A stretch of 64,000 bases of DNA from Foetidibacter luteolus (GCF_009650435.1 NZ_VVIP01000043.1:248001-312000), one strand, 5' to 3'; numbered from the stretch's first letter, positions 43,501 through 52,875 are shown. A program made the numbers and translations. Notes: generated from the sequence alone by a model not told the origin.

Positions 43501-43660
43501 GGGTGAGGGATTGAAGCGGATACCCCGGTGAGGCCATGGCGGCGGGACTCTGTGCCGGAGGATGAACACAAGCGAGGAAAAGCAACTAAATGTTGCTTTG
43601 ACGAAGGTTGCGAACGCAGCTCTGTCCGACCCCTTGCGATAGCTTGGGGGCACCCCCAAA
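43501..43660 (-). repeat. Dispersed repeat family C, copy 5 (full)
   Basis: Full-length copy, reverse of 57214-57370: GGGTGAGGGATTGAAGCGG, AGCAACTAAATGTTGCT (palindromic centre), AAGGTTGCGAACGCAGCTCT and GCTTGGGGGCACCCCCA. It touches the MITE-like element. From 43680 to 43850 the gap holds low-complexity DNA: GATGTTAGATGTGGGG-like direct repeats and CACTCAC repeats. Confidence 0.85.
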
Positions 43661-43850
43661 ACCCAAGTACGAAGGTAGAAGTACGAAGTACCTTTTCTAT
43701 GTAAGATGTTAGATGTGGGGTGTACGATGTAAACAAGTACTGATTTACGAAATACGTAGTACTTTTTTATGTTAGATGTGGGGATGTATGATTTAAAACA
43801 ACCCACTCACCATTCACCACTCACCACTCACGAAAAACACTCCACTCACC

Positions 43851-44612
43851 CTAGCGGGCAAGATAACCACCATCAACAGGATAGTGACTGCCTGTTATAA
43901 AAGATGCTTTATCCGAGCTTAACCACACAACCAGCTCGGCCACTTCGTTTGACTCGCCCAGGCGGCCTATGGGATGCAGCGGCACCAGCAGGGAATTTTT
44001 CACCTGGTCATCCATGCCCGCGGCAGAAAGCAGCGGCGTATTAATGAAAGCCGGGCCAACCGCGTTTATACGGATGCCTTTGAATGAGTATTCCAACGCT
44101 GCTGTTTGCGTTAAACCTATAACACCATGCTTGGCCGCCACATACCCGGCAGACCCTGCAAAAGCTACAGCGCCAAGAATAGATGAATTGTTTACAATAG
44201 CACCAAAACCCTGTTTTTCCATTTGCTGCAACTGGTACTTCATGCAATAAAACACGCTATCGAGATTAACGGAAATAATGTGATGCCAACCTTCAATACT
44301 CATCTGGCCAACAGGATTAATCTCTCCGCCTATGCCAGCGTTATTAAACGCTGCATCCAGCCGTCCGTAATTATCTACAGTAGCTTTTACCAGCAGGGCG
44401 CAATCTTCCGCATTACTTACATCGGCCTTAACAAATATGGCTTTACCACCCTGCTTTTGTATAGCATCCGCAACCTGTTGCCCTGCCTCCCCATTAATAT
44501 CCGATACCACCACCGAAGCGCCGTAAGCGGCATACAGCATGGCTGCTGCCTGGCCTATGCCAGAAGCGGCGCCTGTAACGAGGGCTGCTTTACCTGTAAA
44601 ATATTTTTCCAT
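43851..44612 (-). CDS. Short-chain dehydrogenase/reductase (classical)
   Basis: 253 aa. TGAASGIGQAAAM (cofactor), NNAGIGGE, the catalytic Ser in NNSSILGAVAF, YVAAKHG (Tyr-x-x-x-Lys) and ITGSHYPVDGGYLAR at the C-terminus. Resembles glucose/3-oxoacyl reductase-type SDRs; the substrate is unknown. It lies 33 bp after the membrane protein gene at 44646-45023, in the same direction, so they are probably co-transcribed. Confidence 0.9.
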   Translation of the reverse strand: MEKYFTGKAALVTGAASGIGQAAAMLYAAYGASVVVSDINGEAGQQVADAIQKQGGKAIFVKADVSNAEDCALLVKATVDNYGRLDAAFNNAGIGGEINPVGQMSIEGWHHIISVNLDSVFYCMKYQLQQMEKQGFGAIVNNSSILGAVAFAGSAGYVAAKHGVIGLTQTAALEYSFKGIRINAVGPAFINTPLLSAAGMDDQVKNSLLVPLHPIGRLGESNEVAELVVWLSSDKASFITGSHYPVDGGYLAR

Positions 44613-44645
44613 GCGTACCTGTATAGCTGTTGTTATTAAACTTGT

Positions 44646-45023
44646 TTACGCCAGTAAATAAGAAGCTAAAGAAAAAAGGATAATGCCGGCATTTACTGCC
44701 CATGCAAGAAACAGGGCTGGCAAAGTAACTTTTGTCGGCTGGGCTGCCAGTGTTAAAGCAAGTGAAGGCACGTTAACTACACAGGCCAGTATCCATAAAG
44801 CGAAGTTGTTACCGCCAAAATAAACAATTGAAAACAGTGCGCAAGGCAGGGCCAGGCCAATTTGCCCCAACAATGTCAATGCTGCCCACATAAACCTTTT
44901 GTCTTCCTGCGTTGCGAACCAGCTAAAAAATCTTTTAACCGCGCCAGCTTCTGCAGTGTTTGTTTTTTTGTATGTGGCCGGAACAAAGCCGGTAACTTTT
45001 TGAGTGGTTAATACATTCTGCAT
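44646..45023 (-). CDS. Small membrane protein of unknown function
   Basis: 125 aa. An N-terminal soluble stretch (about 50 aa) followed by two to three membrane helices (WAALTLLGQIGLALPCALFS, LWILACVVNVPSLALTLA, LPALFLAWAVNAGIILFSLA). No family recognised. Upstream of the short-chain dehydrogenase gene. The FNR-like palindrome at 45097 lies 74 bp before its start. Confidence 0.65.
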   Translation of the reverse strand: MQNVLTTQKVTGFVPATYKKTNTAEAGAVKRFFSWFATQEDKRFMWAALTLLGQIGLALPCALFSIVYFGGNNFALWILACVVNVPSLALTLAAQPTKVTLPALFLAWAVNAGIILFSLASYLLA

Positions 45024-45096
45024 ATACGAATCATTTTAGAACTGCAAAGCTTAAGATACAGGCGATGTTAAAACCTGACCGTGGCAAGGTACATGC

Positions 45097-45110
45097 ATGA
45101 TTATTATCAT
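45097..45110. promoter_or_regulatory. FNR-like site between divergent genes
   Basis: ATGATTATTATCAT, identical in all 14 bases to the site before the cco operon, here extended to the 16-bp palindrome CATGATTATTATCATG. It lies between the membrane protein gene (start 45023) and the flavin-binding protein gene (start 45225). Confidence 0.5.
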
Positions 45111-45224
45111 GTTCTGGATAGCTTCCTGTTTATGCATACCGGCCTGACGAGCATCAGTAACCATGCTGACAGGCGTCATTGCCACGGGCCGGCTGCATTT
45201 GTATTTTCATTAAAATTATTTGCC

Positions 45225-45698
45225 ATGATAGGAATGCTTGAAGACGCCCAGATAGAAGATGTGCTGAGAAAACAGCTTGTCGGGCGCATTGGTTGCCATG
45301 CGGATAACCTTACTTACGTGGTACCAATCAGTTATGCTTATGAAAACGGTTTTATTTATGCACACACTTATGAGGGCCAGAAACTTGACATGATGCGAAA
45401 AAACCCATCTGTTTGCTTTGAAGCAGATACCATGGAAAATATGGCCGCCTGGAAAAGTGTTATATGCCAGGGTTATTTTGAAGAGGTTACTGATGAAGCC
45501 GAACGTATTAAAGGAATTCGCCTTTTGCTTGACAGGGAGTTGCCATTCATTTCCAGCGAAACCGTTCATCTTACACCTCAATGGCCATTTTCCTCAGATG
45601 AATTTGATATGGTGAAGGGTGTTATATTCCGCATTAAGCTGCTTGAAAAAACAGGCCGTTACGAAATACAGGCCGCTACCAAATATTATGCTTCTTAA
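45225..45698 (+). CDS. Pyridoxamine 5'-phosphate oxidase-like FMN-binding protein
   Basis: 157 aa from ATG 45225 (MIGMLEDAQIEDVL); the frame extends upstream but passes through the regulatory gap, and another ATG is at 45234. The split-barrel FMN-binding family: QLVGRIGCHADNLTYVVPIS, FIYAHTYEGQKLDMMRKNPS and VCFEADT. It probably binds FMN or heme. It is 45 bp before the universal stress protein gene, so the pair may be an operon under the FNR-like site. Confidence 0.82.
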   Translation: MIGMLEDAQIEDVLRKQLVGRIGCHADNLTYVVPISYAYENGFIYAHTYEGQKLDMMRKNPSVCFEADTMENMAAWKSVICQGYFEEVTDEAERIKGIRLLLDRELPFISSETVHLTPQWPFSSDEFDMVKGVIFRIKLLEKTGRYEIQAATKYYAS

Positions 45699-45743
45699 AG
45701 CGGTGCGGTACAAAATATTTAAACAAACTTTCAAAGCCATTTT

Positions 45744-46583
45744 ATGGAAAAAATATTAGTTGCTTTTGACGGCGTTAAATTAAACATGCCGGCCCTTGAC
45801 TTTGCCGCCTTCCTGGGCAGGCTTACCGGCTCCGCAGTAACAGGCATTTTCCTGGAAACCATTAATGATGCAGAAAGGTTAAGCATGGAAGAAAGAAACA
45901 AATATAATTACCTGAACCCTGGTATAGACGAAGAAACGGTGGCTTACCGGGAAAAAATTGACATAGTAAGCCACAACATTCTTTTGTATAAAGATGCCTG
46001 CCAAAGCAGAGGGGTGCGTTGCAATGTGCACCGCAACAGGGCGTTTCCTGCACAGGAAATAATTAATGAAAGCAGGTATGCCGATGTTATTGTGATGGAC
46101 GGCGAAACTTCCTTCCGTGAAAAGTTTGAAGGCAGCCCCACTAACTTTATAAAAACGGTTTTAAAAGAAGCGGAATGCCCTGTAATTATAGCGCCAGAAA
46201 CATTTGATGAGATAAATGAAATTGTATTTACTTATGATGCTTCCGCATCAAGCATTTTTGCCATTAAACAGTTCACCTACCTGTTTCCGGAATTGAAAGA
46301 CAAAAAGATTACTGTGCTGCAGGTACAGGAGGATGACACTACGGCTACCCTGGAAAAATATAATTTTAAAGAGTGGCTGAAAAAGCATTATAACCTGACA
46401 GTATTTGAAATCATCCGGGGCCAGGCAGAAGCAGAGCTGTTTTCTTACCTGTTTAAAAAGAAAAACACTTTTATTGTAATGGGCGCTTACGGCAGAAGCA
46501 GCATTTCGAGGCTCTTCAGCCCCAGCCATGCAGATTTGTTAATCAAGACTTTAACCCACCCATTTTTTATAGCGCACCGGTAA
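45744..46583 (+). CDS. Universal stress protein, two UspA domains
   Basis: 279 aa. Two Usp halves (1-150 and about 155-279); the first has LVAFDGVKLNMPALDFAAFL, the second ends FIVMGAYGRSSISRLFSPSH, near the ATP-binding G-x2-G-x9-G[S/T] pattern. Bacteroidota use such proteins under stress or low oxygen. The gene ends at a clear terminator. Confidence 0.88.
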   Translation: MEKILVAFDGVKLNMPALDFAAFLGRLTGSAVTGIFLETINDAERLSMEERNKYNYLNPGIDEETVAYREKIDIVSHNILLYKDACQSRGVRCNVHRNRAFPAQEIINESRYADVIVMDGETSFREKFEGSPTNFIKTVLKEAECPVIIAPETFDEINEIVFTYDASASSIFAIKQFTYLFPELKDKKITVLQVQEDDTTATLEKYNFKEWLKKHYNLTVFEIIRGQAEAELFSYLFKKKNTFIVMGAYGRSSISRLFSPSHADLLIKTLTHPFFIAHR

Positions 46584-46624
46584 ATAAGATACTTTTTATG
46601 GGGGGAATATGTATGGATTATTAG

Positions 46625-46651
46625 TGGCTTCTTTAAAAGAAGCCATTTTTT
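46625..46651 (+). terminator. Rho-independent terminator of the universal stress protein gene
   Basis: TGGCTTCTTT/AAAGAAGCCA, 10-bp perfect arms with a one-base centre, followed by TTTTTT. It begins 42 bp past the stop. Confidence 0.85.
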
Positions 46652-46721
46652 GTGAAGTTAGGTGTAGGAATAACTTTCAAAGCTATCTTTATGCATAGAA
46701 GTATATTCTTTTGATACCCAT

Positions 46722-48344
46722 ATGATCATGAAACAACTCCTATACCTGGCTTTGCTTTCTATTTTTACCTTTTTTGCCTGTAATACCGGCACTAACAAAA
46801 ACACCCTGCTCTCACAGAAAAGTCTTCAAACTCAAACTTTCATAATTAATACGGCCAGGGATACAGTTGTGCAAACGGCAAACGGCGCCATGCTGAAAGT
46901 ACCTGCTGGCACTTTGGAAAATAAAAACGGAGCAACCGTTACGTTACTGGTAAAAGAAGCTTTTACTCTTCAGCAGATCATCAAAGCTGGGCTTTTTACA
47001 GCATCAAATAGTCAACCACTAAGCAGCGGCGGCATGATTTATATAGATGCAAAAGAAAGCTCACAAATAATTTTCAAGCAGCGCATACAGGTAGCAATAC
47101 CATCTGATTTTCTGCAACCCGGCATGCAGCTTTATAAAGGTGCGCAGCAAGCTAATGGACAAATAAACTGGGACAGCCCTGAAAATTTACCAGAAAACAA
47201 ACAGCTTAATAATCTGGAATACGGGAAACAAATATTCGTGAACAACTGCGCAAGCTGCCATGCCGTTGGCAAATGTCTGACTGCCCCTGATCTTGCGCAT
47301 TTTATGAAAAGATTTCCGCCGGATGAAAGTAACTCCATATACTATTTTCACTACACAGAACTTTATAGGATGTTTTCTGAAATGGGCGCACAAGACACAG
47401 CGAGGCATGCACATTATGATTTGCCCGATAACTACAAATGCAATCTTCAAAAACTGTCTGGTATGGCTGCAGGCGTACCATTTCCAAGTTTGTCATTCTC
47501 AGATAGGCTTGCCATTATGAAGTACGTGCAGAATGAAAGCGACAGGCGTAACCTTAGACTTCCTGAGCATGCATACCTGAAAGATTGTGTGGACAGTTGT
47601 GAAACTTATATAAGGCTAACCGGTAAACTGAATAAACTAAAAAACCTCTCCATAAGCGAACGGCAGAGGTTATCAAGTGAGAATGGTCCAATGTTTTCGG
47701 ATAACAATGAACCCGGCGCTGCCCCACCTACAACAACTGTTGCAGATTTTGATGAAAAAGTGAGTCCCCAATATTTTGGAGCCACATACTACCAGTTTTC
47801 TATTGAGAATTTTGGCTGGTACAATATTGATATATTGTTGAAGGGGATTGAAGGGGTTAGTGAGAGCAAATTATTGGTAAGAATAGTTGGTGAATACCGC
47901 AAAAGAATAAGCATTTCCCTAATTATACCATCACGCAAGGTATTTGTAGCAGGTGGCCCCGCAGGACAAAATACTGATTCGTACGCTTTCTACAGTACAA
48001 ACGGTAGCATACCCCTCCCGCAAAAAGAAAAGGCCTTTGTATTAGCTGTAACTGAGGAAAATGAAAAAATCGCTTTTGCAGTACATGAATTTGTAATAAA
48101 GCCTAACCAGGAATTTAGCATAGAATTAAAAGAAGCGTCAAAAGAGGCGGTTGAAAATGCAGTTCAAAAATTAAATATAGAAAATTTTACCGTCAGCGTC
48201 AGCAAGACTGAAAATGCAGATTCCATAATTCTATTAGATAAAGAAATTAAAGACATAGAACTGCAGTTAAAAAAGGCGGAAAAGCTAAAACCCGGAAATT
48301 GCGATTGTGATTGTGGTATGCCCGTTGCTGAAAGAGCCTATTGA
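46722..48344 (+). CDS. Lipoprotein with a cytochrome c domain
   Basis: 540 aa; a start at 46728 (MKQLLYLALL) is possible. Lipobox FFAC after a short signal peptide, so an outer-membrane or periplasmic lipoprotein. Residues 40-150 are a beta-rich domain with NGAMLKVPAGTL. A cytochrome c motif CASCH follows (about 175-180), with MKRFPPDES near it. The second half (from about 345) is beta-rich and has an acidic C-terminus ending CDCDCGM. The gene is AT-rich compared with its neighbours. A c-type cytochrome in the respiration region; partners unknown. Confidence 0.75.
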   Translation: MIMKQLLYLALLSIFTFFACNTGTNKNTLLSQKSLQTQTFIINTARDTVVQTANGAMLKVPAGTLENKNGATVTLLVKEAFTLQQIIKAGLFTASNSQPLSSGGMIYIDAKESSQIIFKQRIQVAIPSDFLQPGMQLYKGAQQANGQINWDSPENLPENKQLNNLEYGKQIFVNNCASCHAVGKCLTAPDLAHFMKRFPPDESNSIYYFHYTELYRMFSEMGAQDTARHAHYDLPDNYKCNLQKLSGMAAGVPFPSLSFSDRLAIMKYVQNESDRRNLRLPEHAYLKDCVDSCETYIRLTGKLNKLKNLSISERQRLSSENGPMFSDNNEPGAAPPTTTVADFDEKVSPQYFGATYYQFSIENFGWYNIDILLKGIEGVSESKLLVRIVGEYRKRISISLIIPSRKVFVAGGPAGQNTDSYAFYSTNGSIPLPQKEKAFVLAVTEENEKIAFAVHEFVIKPNQEFSIELKEASKEAVENAVQKLNIENFTVSVSKTENADSIILLDKEIKDIELQLKKAEKLKPGNCDCDCGMPVAERAY

Positions 48345-48384
48345 AATAGAATACAACAAAGGATACATTACCGGTTAGCTCAGT

Positions 48385-48452
48385 AAGGAAGCGAACGTAC
48401 AAGAGTGCGACGCAACGGAAGCTCAATAGTAATTCCTGCTGCCGGGCCCATA
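48385..48452 (-). repeat. Dispersed repeat family B, copy 5
   Basis: GTACAAGAGTGCGACGCAAC and TTCCTGCTGCCGGGCCCAT blocks. It lies between the convergent lipoprotein and DUF6544-like genes. Confidence 0.8.
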
Positions 48453-48496
48453 AATTCTTGTCTCTGATAACGGATAGTGGTTGAAAATGCTCACAT

Positions 48497-49585
48497 TCAC
48501 TTATTAAACACTAATTCCGTCACCTCAATATTGGCCCAGTTAAAATCGCCGGTTTTCAATTTCCAGGTCACTTTGTTCTTATGTGGTATGCGCATACCAT
48601 TAAACACTTTGTAATCCGTCATTTCAACCAGCCATTTCTCAGGTTTGGCGTCTTTGCCGCTGCCCATGTAACGCCAGGCCTCAAAGCTTTTGATATCTCC
48701 ACTGGGTTTAAATTTCATGATACCAGAAACCGTGATGCCTTTGTATGTCATTACCGCCCTGGCTGCAGTATCGTCAATAACCTGCCAGCTAATGTAATTG
48801 CTTAAGGCCGCTGTGGGAAACCAGGTAATTTCTGCCAGGTAGCGTAACATAGTAGCTGTATTTGTTTTATCATCGCCGGTTGCGGAAGCAACGTTGATTA
48901 ACGACCATAACTTTATATCCATTTCACCTTTGCCATCACAAAACCTGTCACGCCCGGTAAGCGTTAACAGCGGCATCATCCGTGCCTTTACCTGCCAGTT
49001 AAACTGCGGTTGCTGTACAGTAAAGTATTGCGTAGCTTCAAAAGGCATCCAGCGGCTGCCGGGTTTGGTACGCATTTCACCAACCTGCCGCAACCATACT
49101 GTACTGGTTAACTGCTTGCCTACAACGCCGGAATGCCGCAACCATTTTTGTACAACAGCGGGCAAGTGTGCAAGCATTTCAACGGTAATCACAGTGTCCG
49201 TTTCATGTGCCTGCAAACGCATGGCCGATACTTCCTGCCTTATTTTGGCTGTAAAACGCTGTTGCGCAAATGCCGGTATGGCCACAAGGAGTATCAGAAT
49301 GTTTACAAGCGTACCGGCCGTTGCATCTTTCCACGAAATAATTATCAGCGCCTGCGAAGCAACAACCGCTACCAATACCGGTATTAGCCAGCTATCTTTT
49401 TTAAACAGCCATAAAGTACCGGCTGCAAAAAACAGAACAGCAGCCAGCAGCCATCCAACACCTGCCGCCCGGGAAATACTGGCTGTTACCCGTAACAGTT
49501 GATGATAACTAAAAGCAGTGGTAAAGCCTGCCAGGTGTATAAACCCATGCAGGAATAAAATAAAGGCAAAAACATAACGAAGCAT
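48497..49585 (-). CDS. DUF6544-like membrane protein
   Basis: 362 aa. Four membrane helices in the first 110 residues, then a soluble domain: WLRHSGVVGKQLTSTVWLRQ, GEMRTKPGSRWMPFEATQYF, RDRFCDGKGEMDIKLWSLIN, YLAEITWFPTAAL and FKPSGDIKSFEAWRY. I recognise this as the DUF6544 (DUF6920) family by these motifs. Function unknown. Confidence 0.75.
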   Translation of the reverse strand: MLRYVFAFILFLHGFIHLAGFTTAFSYHQLLRVTASISRAAGVGWLLAAVLFFAAGTLWLFKKDSWLIPVLVAVVASQALIIISWKDATAGTLVNILILLVAIPAFAQQRFTAKIRQEVSAMRLQAHETDTVITVEMLAHLPAVVQKWLRHSGVVGKQLTSTVWLRQVGEMRTKPGSRWMPFEATQYFTVQQPQFNWQVKARMMPLLTLTGRDRFCDGKGEMDIKLWSLINVASATGDDKTNTATMLRYLAEITWFPTAALSNYISWQVIDDTAARAVMTYKGITVSGIMKFKPSGDIKSFEAWRYMGSGKDAKPEKWLVEMTDYKVFNGMRIPHKNKVTWKLKTGDFNWANIEVTELVFNK

Positions 49586-49755
49586 AGAAGGATGATTTTA
49601 TAACCAGTGTGTAATGCAGTTAAATTAAAGGCTTTCGCAAGTTCAAAAAGCTGATTTATCTCAGCAACAGTAATGACTGCCATTATTTTTACAACCTCTC
49701 TGCAACAATAGCTTTGTTCCCTCATCAATCATCAACAAAACAATAAGGAGGTTTT

Positions 49756-50199
49756 ATGGCAACACAAGCTTTATCCAGGTTTTCAGAAGGCATGCCCTCT
49801 GTATTTGAGGATTTTTTCAGACCATGGAACGAATGGTTTGAAAACGGCAGCCTGTTAAACAAGACCCTGAAAATACCTGCCGTAAACATTACAGAAACCG
49901 CACAGGCCTATAACGTTTCGTTGGCAGTGCCTGGCTTCAAAAAAGAAGATTTCAACATAACCCTTGATGGAGGTATGCTAACCATTAGCAGCAGTAAGGA
50001 AGAACGGAAAGAAGAGAAGGAAGAAAAAGTAACCCGCAAAGAATATAATTACGCTTCTTTCAGCCGCAGTTTTTCTTTACCGGAAGAAGTAAACACAGAC
50101 AATATTGAAGCTGGCTATGAAGATGGCATCCTTAAGATTTCCCTTCCCAAAAAGGAAGAAGTTAAAAAAGCATCTGCCCGGTTGGTAACCGTAAAATAA
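49756..50199 (+). CDS. Small heat-shock protein Hsp20
   Basis: 147 aa, an alpha-crystallin domain (about 40-140: AYNVSLAVPGFKKEDFNITL, GMLTISSSKEE, SFSLPEEVNTDNIEAGYEDG and ILKISLPKKEE). ATP-independent chaperone that holds unfolding proteins. Strong AAGGAGG Shine-Dalgarno seven bases before the start. A terminator follows at 50221. Confidence 0.95.
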   Translation: MATQALSRFSEGMPSVFEDFFRPWNEWFENGSLLNKTLKIPAVNITETAQAYNVSLAVPGFKKEDFNITLDGGMLTISSSKEERKEEKEEKVTRKEYNYASFSRSFSLPEEVNTDNIEAGYEDGILKISLPKKEEVKKASARLVTVK

Positions 50200-50220
50200 C
50201 TGGTTACCCTGTGAGGATAT

Positions 50221-50248
50221 GCCCTGCCATAACCGGCAGGGCTTTTTT
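50221..50248 (+). terminator. Rho-independent terminator of hsp20
   Basis: GCCCTGCC/GGCAGGGC, 8-bp perfect arms with a 6-nt loop, then TTTTTT. Confidence 0.9.
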
Positions 50249-50339
50249 GCAGGCTATACCGGCAGCATGATGGATATCCTGCCTGTGCCTGATGCAAATC
50301 ATACCGCCCTGAGAAGCATATTAATACTTTACACGGGTT

Positions 50340-50984
50340 ATGAAAATCATTTACAATTTACTCATCCTAACAGCCGTACTGGCAACAGGTTGCAGGCCAT
50401 CCGCAATAACAACTTCATGGAGAACCAAGGATAGCCTGCCATTGCACTATAACAGGATACTGGTAATGGGCGTCGCACAAAACAGAAACGCCAATAACGC
50501 AGTGTTGGAAGAAATGGAGAGTCATTTATCAGGAGACCTTAAGGATCTCGGGTATAATGCCGTAACCGCTACAGATGAGTTTACCGGGCAGTCTTTTATG
50601 GGATGGGATGAAGAACAGATTACAAGCCAGCTTAACAGCCGCGGAATTGATGCTGTGCTTACCGTTGTTTTGCTCGACAGCAAAACAGAATGGAAGCACC
50701 TTCCCCGCGATATGGACTATGCCGCCAACGACTACTATTACAGCAGTTTTTGGGGTTACCGCAACGCCTTACAGAATATTCTTGTAAAGCCGGTTGTAAG
50801 CTATGCAAATACGCAGTATTTCTGGGAAAGCAGCCTGTACAACCTGCAAACCAAAAAACTGGCATGGAATGCCACAACAAAGGCTTTTGACGAAGAAGAC
50901 ACTAACCAAATGGCCCACCGGTATGGCCGCCTGGTGGTAAAACGAATGGTAAAAATGCAGGTACTTAAACAACAAATAAATTAA
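50340..50984 (+). CDS. Lipoprotein of unknown function (DUF4136-like)
   Basis: 214 aa. Signal peptide with lipobox ATGC (LAVLATGCRPSAITTSW). The body has ILVMGVAQNRNANNAVLEEM, FMGWDEEQITSQLNSRGIDA and AWNATTKAFDEEDTNQMA, similar to the DUF4136 lipoprotein pattern. Probably in the outer membrane. It is 17 bp before a small membrane protein gene, an operon with hsp20 unlikely because of the terminator. Confidence 0.7.
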   Translation: MKIIYNLLILTAVLATGCRPSAITTSWRTKDSLPLHYNRILVMGVAQNRNANNAVLEEMESHLSGDLKDLGYNAVTATDEFTGQSFMGWDEEQITSQLNSRGIDAVLTVVLLDSKTEWKHLPRDMDYAANDYYYSSFWGYRNALQNILVKPVVSYANTQYFWESSLYNLQTKKLAWNATTKAFDEEDTNQMAHRYGRLVVKRMVKMQVLKQQIN

Positions 50985-51001
50985 CCATAAAAACAATTGT
51001 T

Positions 51002-51199
51002 ATGAAGTGCAACGTTGGTAAAACAGACAGGAATATACGCATATCCGCAGCCATCCTTATAACCGCCATTGGTGTTTATTTTACATCCTGGTGGGCGCTG
51101 GTTGCCATTGTACCCTTAATAACCGCATTTGCGGGCTTTTGCCCATTGTACGCATTACTTGGCATTAATACCTGCCGCAGAACTATAAAGGTGAACTAA
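51002..51199 (+). CDS. DUF2892-like small membrane protein
   Basis: 65 aa, two membrane helices: MKCNVGKTDRNIRISAAILI and GFCPLYALLGINTC. This pattern (C-N-V-G-x-x-D-R and CPLY-x-x-x-GI-x-TC) is the DUF2892/YgaP-like inner-membrane family, often joined to a rhodanese domain in other bacteria; here only the membrane part is present. Cotranscribed with the lipoprotein gene. Confidence 0.85.
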   Translation: MKCNVGKTDRNIRISAAILITAIGVYFTSWWALVAIVPLITAFAGFCPLYALLGINTCRRTIKVN

Positions 51200-51217
51200 C
51201 AACTATCAGCACGCCGG

Positions 51218-52639
51218 TTAAAAATTCAACTGGTCTTCATTATCCCAGTTGGCACGTATGCTTAGTTTTTTGGGTATGGTCTGCACCAGCTCGGGCTGTT
51301 TTTTCAGCTTATAATTTCCGGGGTCCCATTTGCCGTTTTTGTTGTCGTCAAACAAAATACGCATTTCGTATTCGCCCGGTTCGTACAGGCGCTGCCGCCA
51401 TTCTTTTCCGGTTAATATGATGGTTTGAAAAAGCTCTTCTCCTTTCATTACCTGTAATACGGGGTTCTTCGCCAGGTCAATATTATTAAACCGCAGAAAG
51501 ATGCTGCCATAATCGCTTTCCCGTTTAGTGGTAAAAGATAAAGTATCCGCTTTGGGCAGGTTAACGCCGGCACTGTCTGCAACAGCCGTTTTGGCCAGTA
51601 TCAACTTAAAGGGGGTATTCTCCGGCCAGGCATACGCAAGGGTTAATTTGGTGCGGCCGGTATCTAACGAAAAACTTACGCCGCCAAGTGCAGTATAGTT
51701 GGTGTCGGTAAGCTGTATTTGTGTGGAATCGTACGTACTTAGTTTGCGGCTGAAAGTAAATTTCAGGCTATCCAGCAGCCCTTGTTCATTGCCGCTGAGG
51801 TTGGTGGTAAACTTCAGTCTTTTATCTTCCTGTTCCTGGTCTTTATCCTTTTTTTGGTTGTTACCGGAAGATGTTGCAGCCGGCCTGGGTTTTTCCTTCT
51901 CTTCCTGGTAGGCATACAGCGTAACATCCCCTGTTGTATCGTTTACAAAAACCGGCCTGTTGATGAACGCGAACATTTTGGTGGAGTCGTCGTAAGTTTT
52001 GCTGTAATCATTGGGCAGCACGAACACATTAAACGTATCACTCGGCAAAAACCTGAACCTGAAGTTGCCCTTACCATCCAGGCGGGTAAAATACCGCGGC
52101 CTCAATTTTTCCACGGCCGTATCGTTAAGGTTGTTGTGCAATACAACAATCAGCGTACTGTCAACCTTTCCGTTTTCGGCAAGTATCACCTTGCCGCCAA
52201 AACCATTCTCGTCCAGCTTATCCCCTGTTGAAAATACATACGTGAAATTCTTAAATGGCGTGCCTTCATTAACATCCTTAATGGAATTGCCAAAATTAAT
52301 GGAGTAAGTGGTATTGGCTTCCAGCGAGTCCCGGAGTTTAATACTTACGGTTCTTAGCCTGCCCTCAATATTAGGCGGGTTTACCGGCATGGGCGAAACC
52401 ACCAGTTGTTCTGTATAAGCCTGGTCAAGCTGCACAAATTCATCGAAGGTTAAAACAATACGGTTGGTTTTAAAGTTAAGCGCCGAATCTTTGGGGTTGG
52501 CCGATACAAGTTGCGGTGGCAACGAATCCCTTGGCCCCCCTCCCGGCGGTATAATTACGGCGCAGCCCGGGCCGCTTACCAGTACCATTGATACAAACAC
52601 AGAAACAATAAAAACTGCTGAATATGCTATCCGCTTCAT
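51218..52639 (-). CDS. Ig-like domain lipoprotein
   Basis: 473 aa from ATG 52639 (MKRIAYSAVFIVS). Signal peptide with lipobox SGPGC. The N-terminal domain is Big_5-like (PPGGGPRDSLPPQLVSANPK, NRIVLTFDEFVQLD). The central region has a Lys/Glu/Gln-rich linker (about 255-285). Beta-rich tail ending in DNKNGKWDPGNYKLKKQPE. An envelope protein conserved in Bacteroidota; function unknown. Confidence 0.8.
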   Translation of the reverse strand: MKRIAYSAVFIVSVFVSMVLVSGPGCAVIIPPGGGPRDSLPPQLVSANPKDSALNFKTNRIVLTFDEFVQLDQAYTEQLVVSPMPVNPPNIEGRLRTVSIKLRDSLEANTTYSINFGNSIKDVNEGTPFKNFTYVFSTGDKLDENGFGGKVILAENGKVDSTLIVVLHNNLNDTAVEKLRPRYFTRLDGKGNFRFRFLPSDTFNVFVLPNDYSKTYDDSTKMFAFINRPVFVNDTTGDVTLYAYQEEKEKPRPAATSSGNNQKKDKDQEQEDKRLKFTTNLSGNEQGLLDSLKFTFSRKLSTYDSTQIQLTDTNYTALGGVSFSLDTGRTKLTLAYAWPENTPFKLILAKTAVADSAGVNLPKADTLSFTTKRESDYGSIFLRFNNIDLAKNPVLQVMKGEELFQTIILTGKEWRQRLYEPGEYEMRILFDDNKNGKWDPGNYKLKKQPELVQTIPKKLSIRANWDNEDQLNF

Positions 52640-52803
52640 ATATAGATTGTGCAAACATAGGGAAGAAAAAGTACGGGTTATGAAGTAGGAAGTACCTGGG
52701 CCCAATGGTTTACTTGTTTTAACAGGATGATAGGGAACAAAACAGGGGCAGACCAAAGCAGATTAGTTTTTCTAATGGCTGCCCGTTATATGAATACAGG
52801 AAT

Positions 52804-52875
52804 TTTTTGGGCCCGGCAGGAGGAATTACTATTGAGCGTTCGTTGCGTCGCACTCTTATACGTCCGGTATTTCTA
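52804..52875 (+). repeat. Dispersed repeat family B, copy 6
   Basis: GGGCCCGGCAGGAGGAATTA, then GTTCGTTGCGTCGCACTCTT and CGTCCGGTATTTCTATTCGC. The 405-bp gap between the Ig-like lipoprotein and the helicase holds this copy and no other recognisable feature. Confidence 0.8.

Noticed and set aside
43408..43806. Open frame of 132 codons on the minus strand
   Set aside because: It reads through family C and low-complexity DNA and repeats the same peptide artefacts as other family C frames.
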